Notes under the pieces: model-generated
Databases searched by the model: none
The model's input: only the letters and a program-made list of their open reading frames with translations
Told to the model about the DNA's origin: nothing
Translations under genes and position numbers: made by a program
Origin: Gammaproteobacteria bacterium
GTDB taxonomy: Bacteria; Pseudomonadota; Gammaproteobacteria; BMS3Bbin11
Direction: 5' to 3'
NCBI GenBank assembly: GCA_030636465.1
Contig: DAOVWW010000004.1
Span: forward strand, 1 to 15,748
DNA length: 15,748 nucleotides
Part shown: one piece after another, positions 1 through 6,223 of the stretch
Numbering within the stretch: position 1 is the first letter of the stretch
How the letters are laid out: every line of letters begins with the position of its first letter

Positions 1-471
1 CCATTATTTAAAACAAAATTCACATCTAAAATTATTGCATCACCACTAAATCGAGATTTAATCAACAACTATGATCAAGGACTGAACTTAACAAAAAAAG
101 GCTTTAACGCCCGCTTGTTGCTGATAGATTTCAAGGGATGGAGACAGTTAACTGTTATTGAAAATATTGAAAAAGTCATGCGCAGACAAAAACAGCAGCC
201 ATTTTATAAAAATGGAACGCAATCAATACTAAATATTGTATTTTACAAACAATGCATGAACCTTGACGCTAAATGGAATATGACAAACCTTGGGTTTAAA
301 CATAATTTATATCCACGACGCCTTGAAAAGGCCTGGATACTTCATTGGAATGGCAACCATAAGCCCTGGCTACAAAATGGAATGTACAAAGAGTTATGGA
401 AACCATATCAAGTTCCTCTACCAAACTTTGATTACCTGCTAAACCACCCGGATGATTTAGGGCGTCGCTAA
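1..471 (+). CDS. Glycosyltransferase family 8 protein, C-terminal part (5' end outside window)
   Basis: The frame is open from base 1 to the TAA at 469-471, so this is the last 156 codons of a longer gene. An internal ATG at 178 or the TTG near 115 should not be taken as the true start. The segment FNARLLLIDFKGWR resembles the GT8 'fNaGvlliDl..WR' block. GTQSILNIVFYK matches the position of the 'DQd.lN.vf' helix, and AWILHWNGNHKPW matches the C-terminal 'iiHynG..KPW' motif that binds the sugar-nucleotide phosphates and metal. Family members transfer glucose or galactose from UDP-sugars, commonly in LPS or surface-glycan synthesis; that role here is inference. The catalytic DxD lies upstream of the window. 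The first Asp of the usual DQD block is replaced (NGTQS). The sequence is more AT-rich than the housekeeping genes to the right, as is common for surface-polysaccharide genes. Confidence 0.8.
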   Translation, partial: PLFKTKFTSKIIASPLNRDLINNYDQGLNLTKKGFNARLLLIDFKGWRQLTVIENIEKVMRRQKQQPFYKNGTQSILNIVFYKQCMNLDAKWNMTNLGFKHNLYPRRLEKAWILHWNGNHKPWLQNGMYKELWKPYQVPLPNFDYLLNHPDDLGRR

Positions 472-508
472 CTAATCTTCAGACATACTAGTTAAGAGTT
501 CATCACAT

Positions 509-745
509 ATGACCTCAATATCGAACAGCCTTAAATCTTCGTGGCTAGAAGCAGGCTGGTTTAGAGCTTCCATATGCAAGAATGCAACGGATGACAAACT
601 TATTCTCTCTGGTTTCATTTACCCAGCAAAAGCAAAACACCGACAAGGCCTGGATATTTCTGGAAGTTACGAACCTGACATCCAATATGGTCTATTCAAT
701 CCGGATCATGCTTATTGGTTTTGCCCCGAAAAAGTAGACCACTAG
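509..745 (+). CDS. Small unrecognised ORF (78 aa), possibly truncated
   Basis: This ORF lies 37 bases after the glycosyltransferase stop, on the same strand. I do not recognise the product. It is hydrophilic, rich in aromatic residues (WLEAGWFRAS, DHAYWFCPEKVDH), and has no signal peptide or TM segment. The Shine-Dalgarno sequence is poor (only AAGAG about 10 bases upstream). Its TAG (743-745) overlaps by two bases the stop of the reversed IS3 transposase remnant (742-744). The reading frame may therefore have been cut by the insertion, leaving the N-terminal part of a larger protein. The residue mix looks protein-like, but a chance ORF cannot be excluded. Confidence 0.35.
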   Translation: MTSISNSLKSSWLEAGWFRASICKNATDDKLILSGFIYPAKAKHRQGLDISGSYEPDIQYGLFNPDHAYWFCPEKVDH

Positions 746-825
746 TTAAGTCCAGTTTCCTGCTCTTCAAAATCTACTGGACTGATATATCCTATGTAAC
801 TATGATGACGTTTTCGGTTGTAGAA
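742..825 (-). pseudogene. IS3-family transposase (OrfB), C-terminal remnant
   Basis: Read on the minus strand from 825 to 742 this gives FYNRKRHHSYIGYISPVDFE followed by EQETGLN and a TAG stop. The block YNRKR.HSylGY.sPv.FE is the well-known C-terminus of IS3-family (IS2/IS3/IS150-type) DDE transposases. Upstream in the same frame only RPLLC precedes it before the similarity is lost, so nearly the whole element, including the catalytic DDE residues, is gone. It marks an old insertion and deletion between the glycosyltransferase region and hypE. Confidence 0.85.
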
Positions 826-1153
826 GCACAGTAGTGGACGTCCGCTATTGGTGAAAGCCGACGTTCAGCCGTTTTTACATTATTTGGCTGTTTTGGATCA
901 ATTGCGCCTATTGAAAATAGTCGCAATTGACTGCTTTGATTAAATGCACGATAAAACAATAAAAGCTATACAGTTCCGATTTTTCACAACCCAGTAACAC
1001 ACTACTTTACGCAATATGTTTTATTTAGATGCTATTCAGCATATCTAGCTATTAGTTCTATTCAGCGTACACTAAGTCCATGTTTCTGTATAAACTCAGC
1101 CACTTCCGAATCATTAAACATAATCAGGCCAACCACACCAAAAATATCCTTAT
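826..1153. other. Intergenic stretch with no convincing gene
   Basis: This stretch lies between the IS3 remnant and hypE. I see no ORF with family resemblance. It holds a strong hairpin (898-930) and two near-direct copies of CTATTCAGC (about 1032 and 1059). It also holds a short open frame on the minus strand (1155 down to the TGA at 1062-1064) reading DIFGVVGLIMFNDSEVAEF and onward to KHGLSVR. That frame could be a gene tail or chance. I see no clear promoter for hypE. Confidence 0.5.
898..930. repeat. Long stem-loop (9 bp + 5 bp stem, GAA loop)
   Basis: TCAATTGCG (898-906) pairs with CGCAATTGA (922-930). After one mismatched pair, CTATT (908-912) pairs with AATAG (916-920) around a three-base GAA loop, giving 14 paired positions of 15. 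There is no T-run on either side, so it is not an obvious intrinsic terminator. It lies in gene-free DNA beside the IS remnant and may be a mobile-element scar or an RNA structure. Confidence 0.55.
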
Positions 1154-2161
1154 ATGATTACTGACACCCACATATCTTTAGCCCACGGTAACGGTGGACG
1201 CTTTATGCGCGAGCTGATTGAAGAGATTTTTTCACGACACCTGGCCAGCCCTTTACTGGATGTTCAGGCTGATGCCGTTACCTTACCCATGCTTGATGGC
1301 GAGCTTATGTTCACCACCGATGGTTTTTCTGTCAACCCGCTGGAATTTCCCGGTGGTGACATCGGTTCTCTGGCCGTACATGGAACGACCAATGACCTTG
1401 CTGTAGCAGGCGCCATCCCCCGTTACTTAAGCCTCAATGCATTCATCGAGGAAGGCTTCGAGGTTGCACAGTTGGAACGAATCGTAAAAAGTCTCGCGGC
1501 GGCTGCTAAAGAAATTGGTGTCGTCGTCGCAGCTGGAGATACCAAGGTGCTACCTCGTGGTGAAGGTGGCGGCCTGTATCTAGCAACTACGGGGATTGGC
1601 TTTCGTTCCAAAGAGGTAACACTGGGCCTTAAACAGATACAGGCAGGAGATAAAATCCTTGTCAGCGGGCCGGTTGGTGATCATGGTATTTGTGTCATGC
1701 TGGCACGAGAGCAATTTGGATTACATGGTGAGCTGCACTCCGATGCAGCAAGTGTTTTACCATTCACAACGGCACTGCTAAAGCTTGACGGATTACGGTT
1801 CATGCGTGACCCGACACGAGGCGGCCTCGCTACTGTTGCCCATGAGTTATGTCACGCTACGGGATTACAGATTCGCCTTCATCAGCCGTCAATTCCGGTG
1901 AGAGATCCGGTGCAATCTGTCTGCGACATGCTTGGTTATGACCCTATGTACCTTGCCTGTGAAGGGCGTGTGGTCGCAATAATGGGGGCAGATCATGCTG
2001 ATGAAGCTTTGGCAAGCTGGCAGTCTCTGCCTGATGGAGAACTTGCTTCTATAGTCGGCACGGTAGAACAGGGCAATGCGCATGTCATCCTGACGACAGA
2101 ACTGGGAGGAGAACGTATTCTTGAAGAACTGGAAGATGATCCTTTGCCGAGAATTTGTTAG
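1154..2161 (+). CDS. hypE: Hydrogenase expression/formation protein HypE (carbamoyl dehydratase)
   Basis: HypE dehydrates the carbamoyl group that HypF places on its C-terminal cysteine, producing the thiocyanate that supplies CN ligands to the NiFe-hydrogenase active site through HypC/HypD. At 335 aa it has normal family length. The PurM-like ATP-binding features are visible: HGNGG (11-15), FTTDGF (53-58), FPGGDIGSLAVHGTTNDLAVAGA (65-87) and AAGDTKV (126-132). The protein ends in PRIC, the conserved tail whose last Cys (335) is the carbamoylation site, so the enzyme looks intact. The start is the first ATG after an in-frame stop at 1121; no good Shine-Dalgarno precedes it. No other hyp or hydrogenase gene is present in this window. 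Upstream is an IS scar and downstream a REP doublet, so the gene stands alone here, unlike the usual hypABCDE clusters. Confidence 0.96.
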   Translation: MITDTHISLAHGNGGRFMRELIEEIFSRHLASPLLDVQADAVTLPMLDGELMFTTDGFSVNPLEFPGGDIGSLAVHGTTNDLAVAGAIPRYLSLNAFIEEGFEVAQLERIVKSLAAAAKEIGVVVAAGDTKVLPRGEGGGLYLATTGIGFRSKEVTLGLKQIQAGDKILVSGPVGDHGICVMLAREQFGLHGELHSDAASVLPFTTALLKLDGLRFMRDPTRGGLATVAHELCHATGLQIRLHQPSIPVRDPVQSVCDMLGYDPMYLACEGRVVAIMGADHADEALASWQSLPDGELASIVGTVEQGNAHVILTTELGGERILEELEDDPLPRIC

Positions 2162-2189
2162 GCAGGCCGTCATGATTAGACAATATAAT

Positions 2190-2286
2190 GTAGGTGCGAA
2201 TTCATTCGCACATTAGCTTAAGGGCATCCTTAACATTTGATACCAGAGAGAACTTTGTCACTGTGTTCGAATGAATTCAAACCTAC
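2190..2286. repeat. REP doublet (REPIN-like), two inverted GTAG-headed palindromes
   Basis: GTAG at 2190-2193 is followed by a near-perfect palindrome, GTGCGAAT/ATTCGCAC (2194-2211). An inverted second copy runs 2263-2286 and ends in CTAC. Read in reverse complement it is GTAG, then GTTTGAATTCATTCGAACAC. A GTAG-type tetranucleotide followed by a hairpin is the hallmark of REP sequences mobilised by RAYT (TnpA-REP) transposases. Two in inverted orientation make a REPIN. The loop contains another small palindrome, TTAAGG-GCAT-CCTTAA (2218-2233). The element fills the convergent gap between hypE and the vWA-like gene, a typical REP location, where it may block read-through or protect mRNA 3' ends. 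No RAYT gene is in this window. Confidence 0.7.
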
Positions 2287-2314
2287 AAATAATATCGGAG
2301 TAGCCCCTCAGCAA

Positions 2315-3076
2315 CTAAAAGTTCAGGTTCCTGCCAAGATGAAAAGTGGCAACATCTGCTCGCTTGAAATAGGCCTGCCAGAATCTTTCGATATTGCGCT
2401 TTTTTTCGGGTTTCAGTCCCTGTCGCTTTGTAGAATGATCTCGACCAAAACCAAAGACGTCGACTTCCACTCCCTGCATGGACCGTATCAGCCCGAGGTC
2501 ATCGAGTTTATCCAGTAAAGCTGGAATCCTGGATTCTTTCAATTGACCAAATCGTGCCAGCCTCGAATGCTCGATCATATCGGAAAATATAATAAGCCTT
2601 GCAGGCTGATGGCGTTCGTATTCCTGTGCCATAAACGATATGGTCTCAATAATTTCTGAGTTAGGATAATCTTCCTGCTTCGAAATCATGGGTTTAATAC
2701 TGGTAAGTATATTTCTCATAAACTTACGCTCGTCAGACTTCGCTACTGAAGCCCTGCACTGGCTAAACAAACCTGACATCATGCCCTGCTCGCGACACCC
2801 AGGCCGGCAGGCATCAAAGATTTTTTTAGATTCTGAGAAATCTTCAGTCAGTGTATGAATGATGAGACGATCACCGGCATCAAGTTTTTTGAATATGACA
2901 TTGACGCCATCGGCAAATATTTTCTTATCCTGCTCATCAAAGGTGCTGGTCCTGTCTATTAAAAATAATACAGCTGTATCATCACCCTGTGCACAATAAT
3001 CCTGCTGTACAGCTACAGCAGAATGCCAGGGTACAACCAGCAACAAGGTTAGCAGGATAAAATAATTCCGCATCAT
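2315..3076 (-). CDS. Secreted vWA-like domain protein, partner of the upstream membrane protein
   Basis: The product has 253 aa. Residues 1-22 form a signal peptide (MMRNYFILLTLLLVVPWHSAVA), so the mature protein is periplasmic or anchored outside the inner membrane. The rest resembles a von Willebrand A-type Rossmann fold. Strand TAVLFLIDRTSTF (34-46) carries a MIDAS-like DxTxT (D41, T43, T45) instead of the usual DxSxS. A second strand RLIIFSDMIEHS (160-171) places D166 where a metal-site Asp is expected, and GVEVDVFGFGRD (202-213) looks like a later strand. Four cysteines (28, 90, 94, 107) could form disulfides. Its start overlaps the stop of the upstream membrane-protein gene by 4 bases (ATGA), implying translational coupling and joint function. 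I do not recognise a named family; metal-dependent protein binding is inference from the fold. Confidence 0.75.
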   Translation of the reverse strand: MMRNYFILLTLLLVVPWHSAVAVQQDYCAQGDDTAVLFLIDRTSTFDEQDKKIFADGVNVIFKKLDAGDRLIIHTLTEDFSESKKIFDACRPGCREQGMMSGLFSQCRASVAKSDERKFMRNILTSIKPMISKQEDYPNSEIIETISFMAQEYERHQPARLIIFSDMIEHSRLARFGQLKESRIPALLDKLDDLGLIRSMQGVEVDVFGFGRDHSTKRQGLKPEKKRNIERFWQAYFKRADVATFHLGRNLNF

Positions 3077-4338
3077 GCCGGGCTTATTCTTTCTTTTAAC
3101 CCGGTCAGGCCAGGTTCACCAAAATATTTGGGGATATTTTTACCATCCCGGCCATCCACATTACCCGACTGATAGGCCAGGATTTGCTGGCGCAGGACAT
3201 CAATTATCATGCTGATGTCATGCTGCCTTTCAGTATCCAGCGCAGCTCGACGTGAAACCATCTCACCAATTTCATTGTCCAGAGCCAGGGCTTTTTTATC
3301 AAGATAGGCAATTTTTTCATCAAATTCATTCTGCAGTTTCGTTGCTTTCTTTTCGAATTGATTTCTAAATTTCACCAGGTCATTCATTGCCTGCTTACGT
3401 TCAAAATAGAGACGTTCATAATCTGGATGCGGATCATGGCGCAGGAATGAGAAAAGCATACCGAGGAAAAAGACAGACACATTCAACACCAGTAAAGTTA
3501 ATCCAGCGATGCCTAACTCCGTTTGTATGGTCTGCCCCAGCAAGCCGCTTACACCATCAGATAGCAACATCGCCGACAGATCCTGCTGCTGTTCCTGGGC
3601 TAAAAAATCAACGTACTGCTGGCGTAAAGCCGAGATAAGGTATATCAAACTACCTGCTGTAAACGTGATGAAAAATAAACCGCCAATATAACCTTTAGTA
3701 CCCAGTCGTTCCCGATAATGCCCCAGCTGTCTTAACATGACGCCAAGAAAATGCGCCAGGGTAATCAATACCACACCAATGGTTAGCGCAAGTATCAGTG
3801 CAAGAAATGGTGATTCCTGGAAAAAGAACTCGACAGCCAGTTTATTGATAGGTACTTCGAGTACAGCCAGGACAAAAAGTAATATCAAATAGCTTTTTGC
3901 AAAATGAATTTGTAACGGGCGATTAAGATTCAGCTCAACCCGGCGAAAGTTTTCTTTTTTCTCTTCCTGCTCGGTATATAGTTGGCGATATGCCTCGGAG
4001 TTTGCCCCGGTTTCCTGGCGCAAAGACTCAAGTGCAGATTCTTTTGAACGAATAATGGTTTCTTTCTGACCCAGGTAACCTTCATTTAATTCCTGCTTGC
4101 GTGAAGTCAGGTCAAGATTTAGCTGTTCTCGAATATCATGAAGATTACGATCATAATTAGTCACCGCTGCGCGAGCCTGAGTTAATCTTTCTAGCTCATG
4201 CGGCGAAAAATCACCGGCACTGGCAGGTGGGAAATCATTCTCTCCATCACTGCGACCTTTTATACGATCCGGTTTGGTATCCTTCTCACTGAAGGATAAA
4301 TAACGGGTCAATGTACTACGAGCTACGATGCCTTTCAT
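3073..4338 (-). CDS. Four-TM membrane protein with flanking coiled coils, unknown function
   Basis: The product has 421 aa. Roughly, residues 46-138 are charged and helical and probably form a coiled coil (HELERLTQARAAVTN, then RKQELNEGYLGQKETIIRSK). TM segments lie near 149-169, 176-201, 217-237 and 276-298. Residues 305-390 form a second coiled coil (DYERLYFERKQAMNDLVKF and onward), and the tail is polar. No enzymatic motif is visible. Both coiled coils should lie on the same side of the membrane given an even number of TMs. The start is supported by AAGGAAA a few bases before ATG. The gene overlaps the vWA-like gene (ATGA), and I infer that the two products form an envelope complex. Its leader contains the inverted-repeat element at 4356-4424. 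A chemoreceptor or secretion-type role was considered, but I see no family signature. Confidence 0.75.
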   Translation of the reverse strand: MKGIVARSTLTRYLSFSEKDTKPDRIKGRSDGENDFPPASAGDFSPHELERLTQARAAVTNYDRNLHDIREQLNLDLTSRKQELNEGYLGQKETIIRSKESALESLRQETGANSEAYRQLYTEQEEKKENFRRVELNLNRPLQIHFAKSYLILLFVLAVLEVPINKLAVEFFFQESPFLALILALTIGVVLITLAHFLGVMLRQLGHYRERLGTKGYIGGLFFITFTAGSLIYLISALRQQYVDFLAQEQQQDLSAMLLSDGVSGLLGQTIQTELGIAGLTLLVLNVSVFFLGMLFSFLRHDPHPDYERLYFERKQAMNDLVKFRNQFEKKATKLQNEFDEKIAYLDKKALALDNEIGEMVSRRAALDTERQHDISMIIDVLRQQILAYQSGNVDGRDGKNIPKYFGEPGLTGLKERISPA

Positions 4339-4355
4339 GATATTTCCTTAGTGTT

Positions 4356-4424
4356 AAGGCCATCTCTAATAATTTCGGGTGAAGCAGATTAATCTCCTCA
4401 TGCAAAATTATTAGAGATATCCTT
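4356..4424. repeat. 69-bp inverted-repeat element (MITE-like) in the membrane-protein leader
   Basis: AAGGCCATCTCTAATAATTT (4356-4375) is matched by the reverse complement of 4405-4424 at 18 of 20 positions, including a perfect 14-bp core (4362-4375 / 4405-4418) around a 29-base centre. Its ends resemble those of the palindrome at 6224-6385 (AAGGGC, then A[C/T]CTCTATTAA), which points to a dispersed miniature element. It sits 18 bases upstream of the start codon of the four-TM protein and would form a strong hairpin in that mRNA's 5' leader. No clear target-site duplication was seen. Confidence 0.65.
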
Positions 4425-4447
4425 TTTGGTTATAAAAATAAGCCGAT

Positions 4448-4483
4448 AAAAAAAGGCCTGTGTGGGCGAACCCACACAGGCCT
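4448..4483 (-). terminator. Intrinsic terminator of the sulfur-globule gene
   Basis: A perfect 13-bp stem, AGGCCTGTGTGGG / CCCACACAGGCCT (4454-4466 with 4471-4483), encloses a loop that reads UUCG in the minus-strand RNA. A T-run of seven follows on the minus strand (A4448-A4454). It lies 25 bases after the stop of the sulfur-globule gene and should separate that strongly transcribed gene from the membrane/vWA pair downstream. Confidence 0.93.
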
Positions 4484-4508
4484 ACTGCATTAAGAACCTT
4501 GAGTGTTC

Positions 4509-5138
4509 TTACTTCTTAGCAGCAGGTGCAGCAGCTGCAGAGTTCTTCATGAACTCGTCATATGCTTTCTGCTCAGCAGCGCGCATAGCGTCCTGACGCT
4601 TAACAAATGCTTCATGACGTTTAGTCATTTCAGCTTTACGAGCAGCGTCCATAGCAGCGAAGTCAGGACGTGCTGGAGCAGCAGGAGCGTTAGCAACTGG
4701 AGCAGCTGGAGCCTGCATCATCTGAGGAGCGTAACCACGACCTGAACCGTACTGGTTGCCACCGTAGTAGTTGCCAGTGTAGTTGCCACGGCTATCGCCG
4801 TAACCACGACCAGATCCGTCGCCAGAACCGTTGCCATAGCCAGAACCGTAACCACGTCCTTCACCACGTCCACGTCCACGGCCTTTACCTTTAAAGCTCA
4901 TGTTGAATTCGCCATCAACGTCGCCGTCCATGTCGCCATCAGTGTAACCACGGCCCTGTCCACGTCCATCACCATAACCAGAAGTGTTGCCATAACCATT
5001 GCCATAACCAGATCCGTTGCCATAGCCATTGCCATAACCAGAACCATTACCACTGTCATTTCCGTTGCCCCAGAAAGCAGAAGAAGCGGCAGACATGCTC
5101 ATCAGAGCAGCGATTGATACAATCTGTACAAGTTTCAT
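4509..5138 (-). CDS. Sulfur-globule-type envelope protein, Gly/Tyr/Asn-rich
   Basis: This 209-aa protein has a signal peptide (1-21, ending AASSA, then FWGNGN). A low-complexity region (24-135) is built of GYGNGYGN and GSGYGNG repeats, an acidic DGDMDGDVDGEF segment (68-78), FNMSFKGKGRGRGRG (78-92) and further GRGYG units. An Ala/Pro linker (140-158) leads to a charged helical tail (160-209, RKAEMTKRHEAFVKRQDAMR). This composition and order match the sulfur globule proteins (CV1/CV2 or Sgp type) that coat periplasmic sulfur globules in purple and colourless sulfur gammaproteobacteria. The Gly-Tyr part is thought to form the envelope. The repeats favour GGT/GGC and CGT codons, suggesting high expression. 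The gene has a good Shine-Dalgarno (TAGGAGA), a strong promoter and a strong terminator, so it is its own transcription unit. The globule role is inferred from composition; other glycine-rich structural proteins are the main alternative. Confidence 0.85.
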   Translation of the reverse strand: MKLVQIVSIAALMSMSAASSAFWGNGNDSGNGSGYGNGYGNGSGYGNGYGNTSGYGDGRGQGRGYTDGDMDGDVDGEFNMSFKGKGRGRGRGEGRGYGSGYGNGSGDGSGRGYGDSRGNYTGNYYGGNQYGSGRGYAPQMMQAPAAPVANAPAAPARPDFAAMDAARKAEMTKRHEAFVKRQDAMRAAEQKAYDEFMKNSAAAAPAAKK

Positions 5139-5241
5139 CAGTAAATCTCCTAAAATAGTTTAATTTTTGATATATAGGATAAAGGCCGCGTTTGTTGCCG
5201 CCTTCAACCGTAACCTCACAGCGAAGCTATATCGTGGAAAC

Positions 5242-5270
5242 ATAATATAATGATTTCCTAATATAGTCAA
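5242..5270 (-). promoter_or_regulatory. Sigma70-type promoter of the sulfur-globule gene
   Basis: On the minus strand TTGACT (5270-5265) is followed by a 17-base spacer and TATTAT (5247-5242). This is close to consensus with ideal spacing. Transcription would start near 5235, giving a leader of about 97 bases before the ATG at 5138. The leader includes the GC-rich stretch GGCGGCAACAAACGCGGCC, which may fold weakly. Confidence 0.75.
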
Positions 5271-5371
5271 TAGATTGAGGGTAAATTCTGGAATAATAAG
5301 GGAAAACCCTGATACTAAGTAAGGGTTAAAGTTTATTATTTCTAATTAAATAACGACCTTAACGCTATGTT

Positions 5372-6223
5372 TTAACTCGAAAACAGTAGGGAAAAATCAA
5401 TAGCCTGTACATTTTTCGTTAGTGCGCCAATTGACACACAATTTACCCCACAGTCTGCGACGCGCCTGACATTGTCCAGCGTAATATTGCCTGAAACTTC
5501 CGTTTCTACCCCCTTCCCTGCAATTTCTACTGCTTTCGGAAGAGTTTCGACGGGGAAATTATCCAGCAGTACCCTCTTTGCTCCACATCCTATTGCCTGC
5601 TGCAGTTGTTCAAGGGTTTCTACTTCTATCTCTACCAGCACGTTTGAATCTACAGATTTCGCAGCGAGCTCTAATGCCTTACATATTGAACCACAAGCAT
5701 TAATATGGTTTTCTTTTATCAATACTGCATCATACAAACCAATACGATGGTTATAACCGCCACCGCAGCTGACCGCATATTTCTCTGCCTTACGCAGACC
5801 AGGGAGTGTTTTCCGGGTATCGAGTATTCTGCATTCGCTTCCCTTAACTGCATCAACATATTGCCTGGTGTTTGTCGCTACGCCAGACAGTGTTTGCAGG
5901 AAATTTAATGCCGTACGCTCTGCTGTCAGCAATACTGGTGCCGGGCCCTGTATCTGGCAGATGACATCATTCTTCTGGATCAGGTCACCTTCGTCCTGCA
6001 TCCAGCTTATCGATACAGCATCATCAAGCAAATGGAAACAGCGTTCAAACCATGGCCGCCCACAAAGAACCGCCTGTTCGCGACATATCAGCTTTGCTGT
6101 TGCCGGGTTATCACTTAATAGCTTAGCAGTGAGATCACCTGTACCGATATCCTCATCAAGAGCAACACGTACAGATGCATCGATTTCGGCCTGATTTAAC
6201 AGGTCTGTATTTAAAATAGGCAT
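5372..6223 (-). CDS. nadC: Nicotinate-nucleotide pyrophosphorylase (quinolinate phosphoribosyltransferase)
   Basis: NadC converts quinolinate and PRPP to nicotinate mononucleotide, CO2 and PPi in de novo NAD synthesis. From the chosen start the protein has 283 aa, normal for the family. Visible motifs are DEDIGTGDLTA near the N-terminus, ERTALNFLQTLSGVAT, DTRKTLPGLR (about 135-144), KYAVSCGGGYNHRIGLYDAVLIKENH (about 148-173) with its substrate-binding Arg, His and Lys residues, and a C-terminal EVSGNI block. The frame is open up to an ATG at 6262, but the ATG at 6223 is preferred. It has AGAGGTG five bases upstream and begins MPILNTDLLNQAEIDASV, as homologues do. The extra 13 codons lie entirely in the palindromic element. 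There is no clear terminator downstream. It probably follows agcS on the same strand, across the palindrome. nadK, also in NAD metabolism, is elsewhere in the window. Confidence 0.95.
   Translation of the reverse strand: MPILNTDLLNQAEIDASVRVALDEDIGTGDLTAKLLSDNPATAKLICREQAVLCGRPWFERCFHLLDDAVSISWMQDEGDLIQKNDVICQIQGPAPVLLTAERTALNFLQTLSGVATNTRQYVDAVKGSECRILDTRKTLPGLRKAEKYAVSCGGGYNHRIGLYDAVLIKENHINACGSICKALELAAKSVDSNVLVEIEVETLEQLQQAIGCGAKRVLLDNFPVETLPKAVEIAGKGVETEVSGNITLDNVRRVADCGVNCVSIGALTKNVQAIDFSLLFSS

Noticed and set aside
1062..1155. Minus-strand open frame (DIFGVVGLIM, then FNDSEVAEFIQKHGLSVR) as a gene or gene tail
   Set aside because: Only about 31 codons, with no recognised family and overlap with the hypE start. 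It reads like protein but cannot be separated from chance, so it is mentioned only in the intergenic entry.
4503..4745. Plus-strand ORF opposite the sulfur-globule gene
   Set aside because: It is an antisense shadow of a low-complexity coding region, with no ribosome site or family resemblance.
5171..5207. Alternative sulfur-globule promoter (TTGAAG with TTTATC or TATCCT)
   Set aside because: Spacing is 18-20 bases with poor -10 hexamers; the upstream TTGACT-N17-TATTAT is far better.
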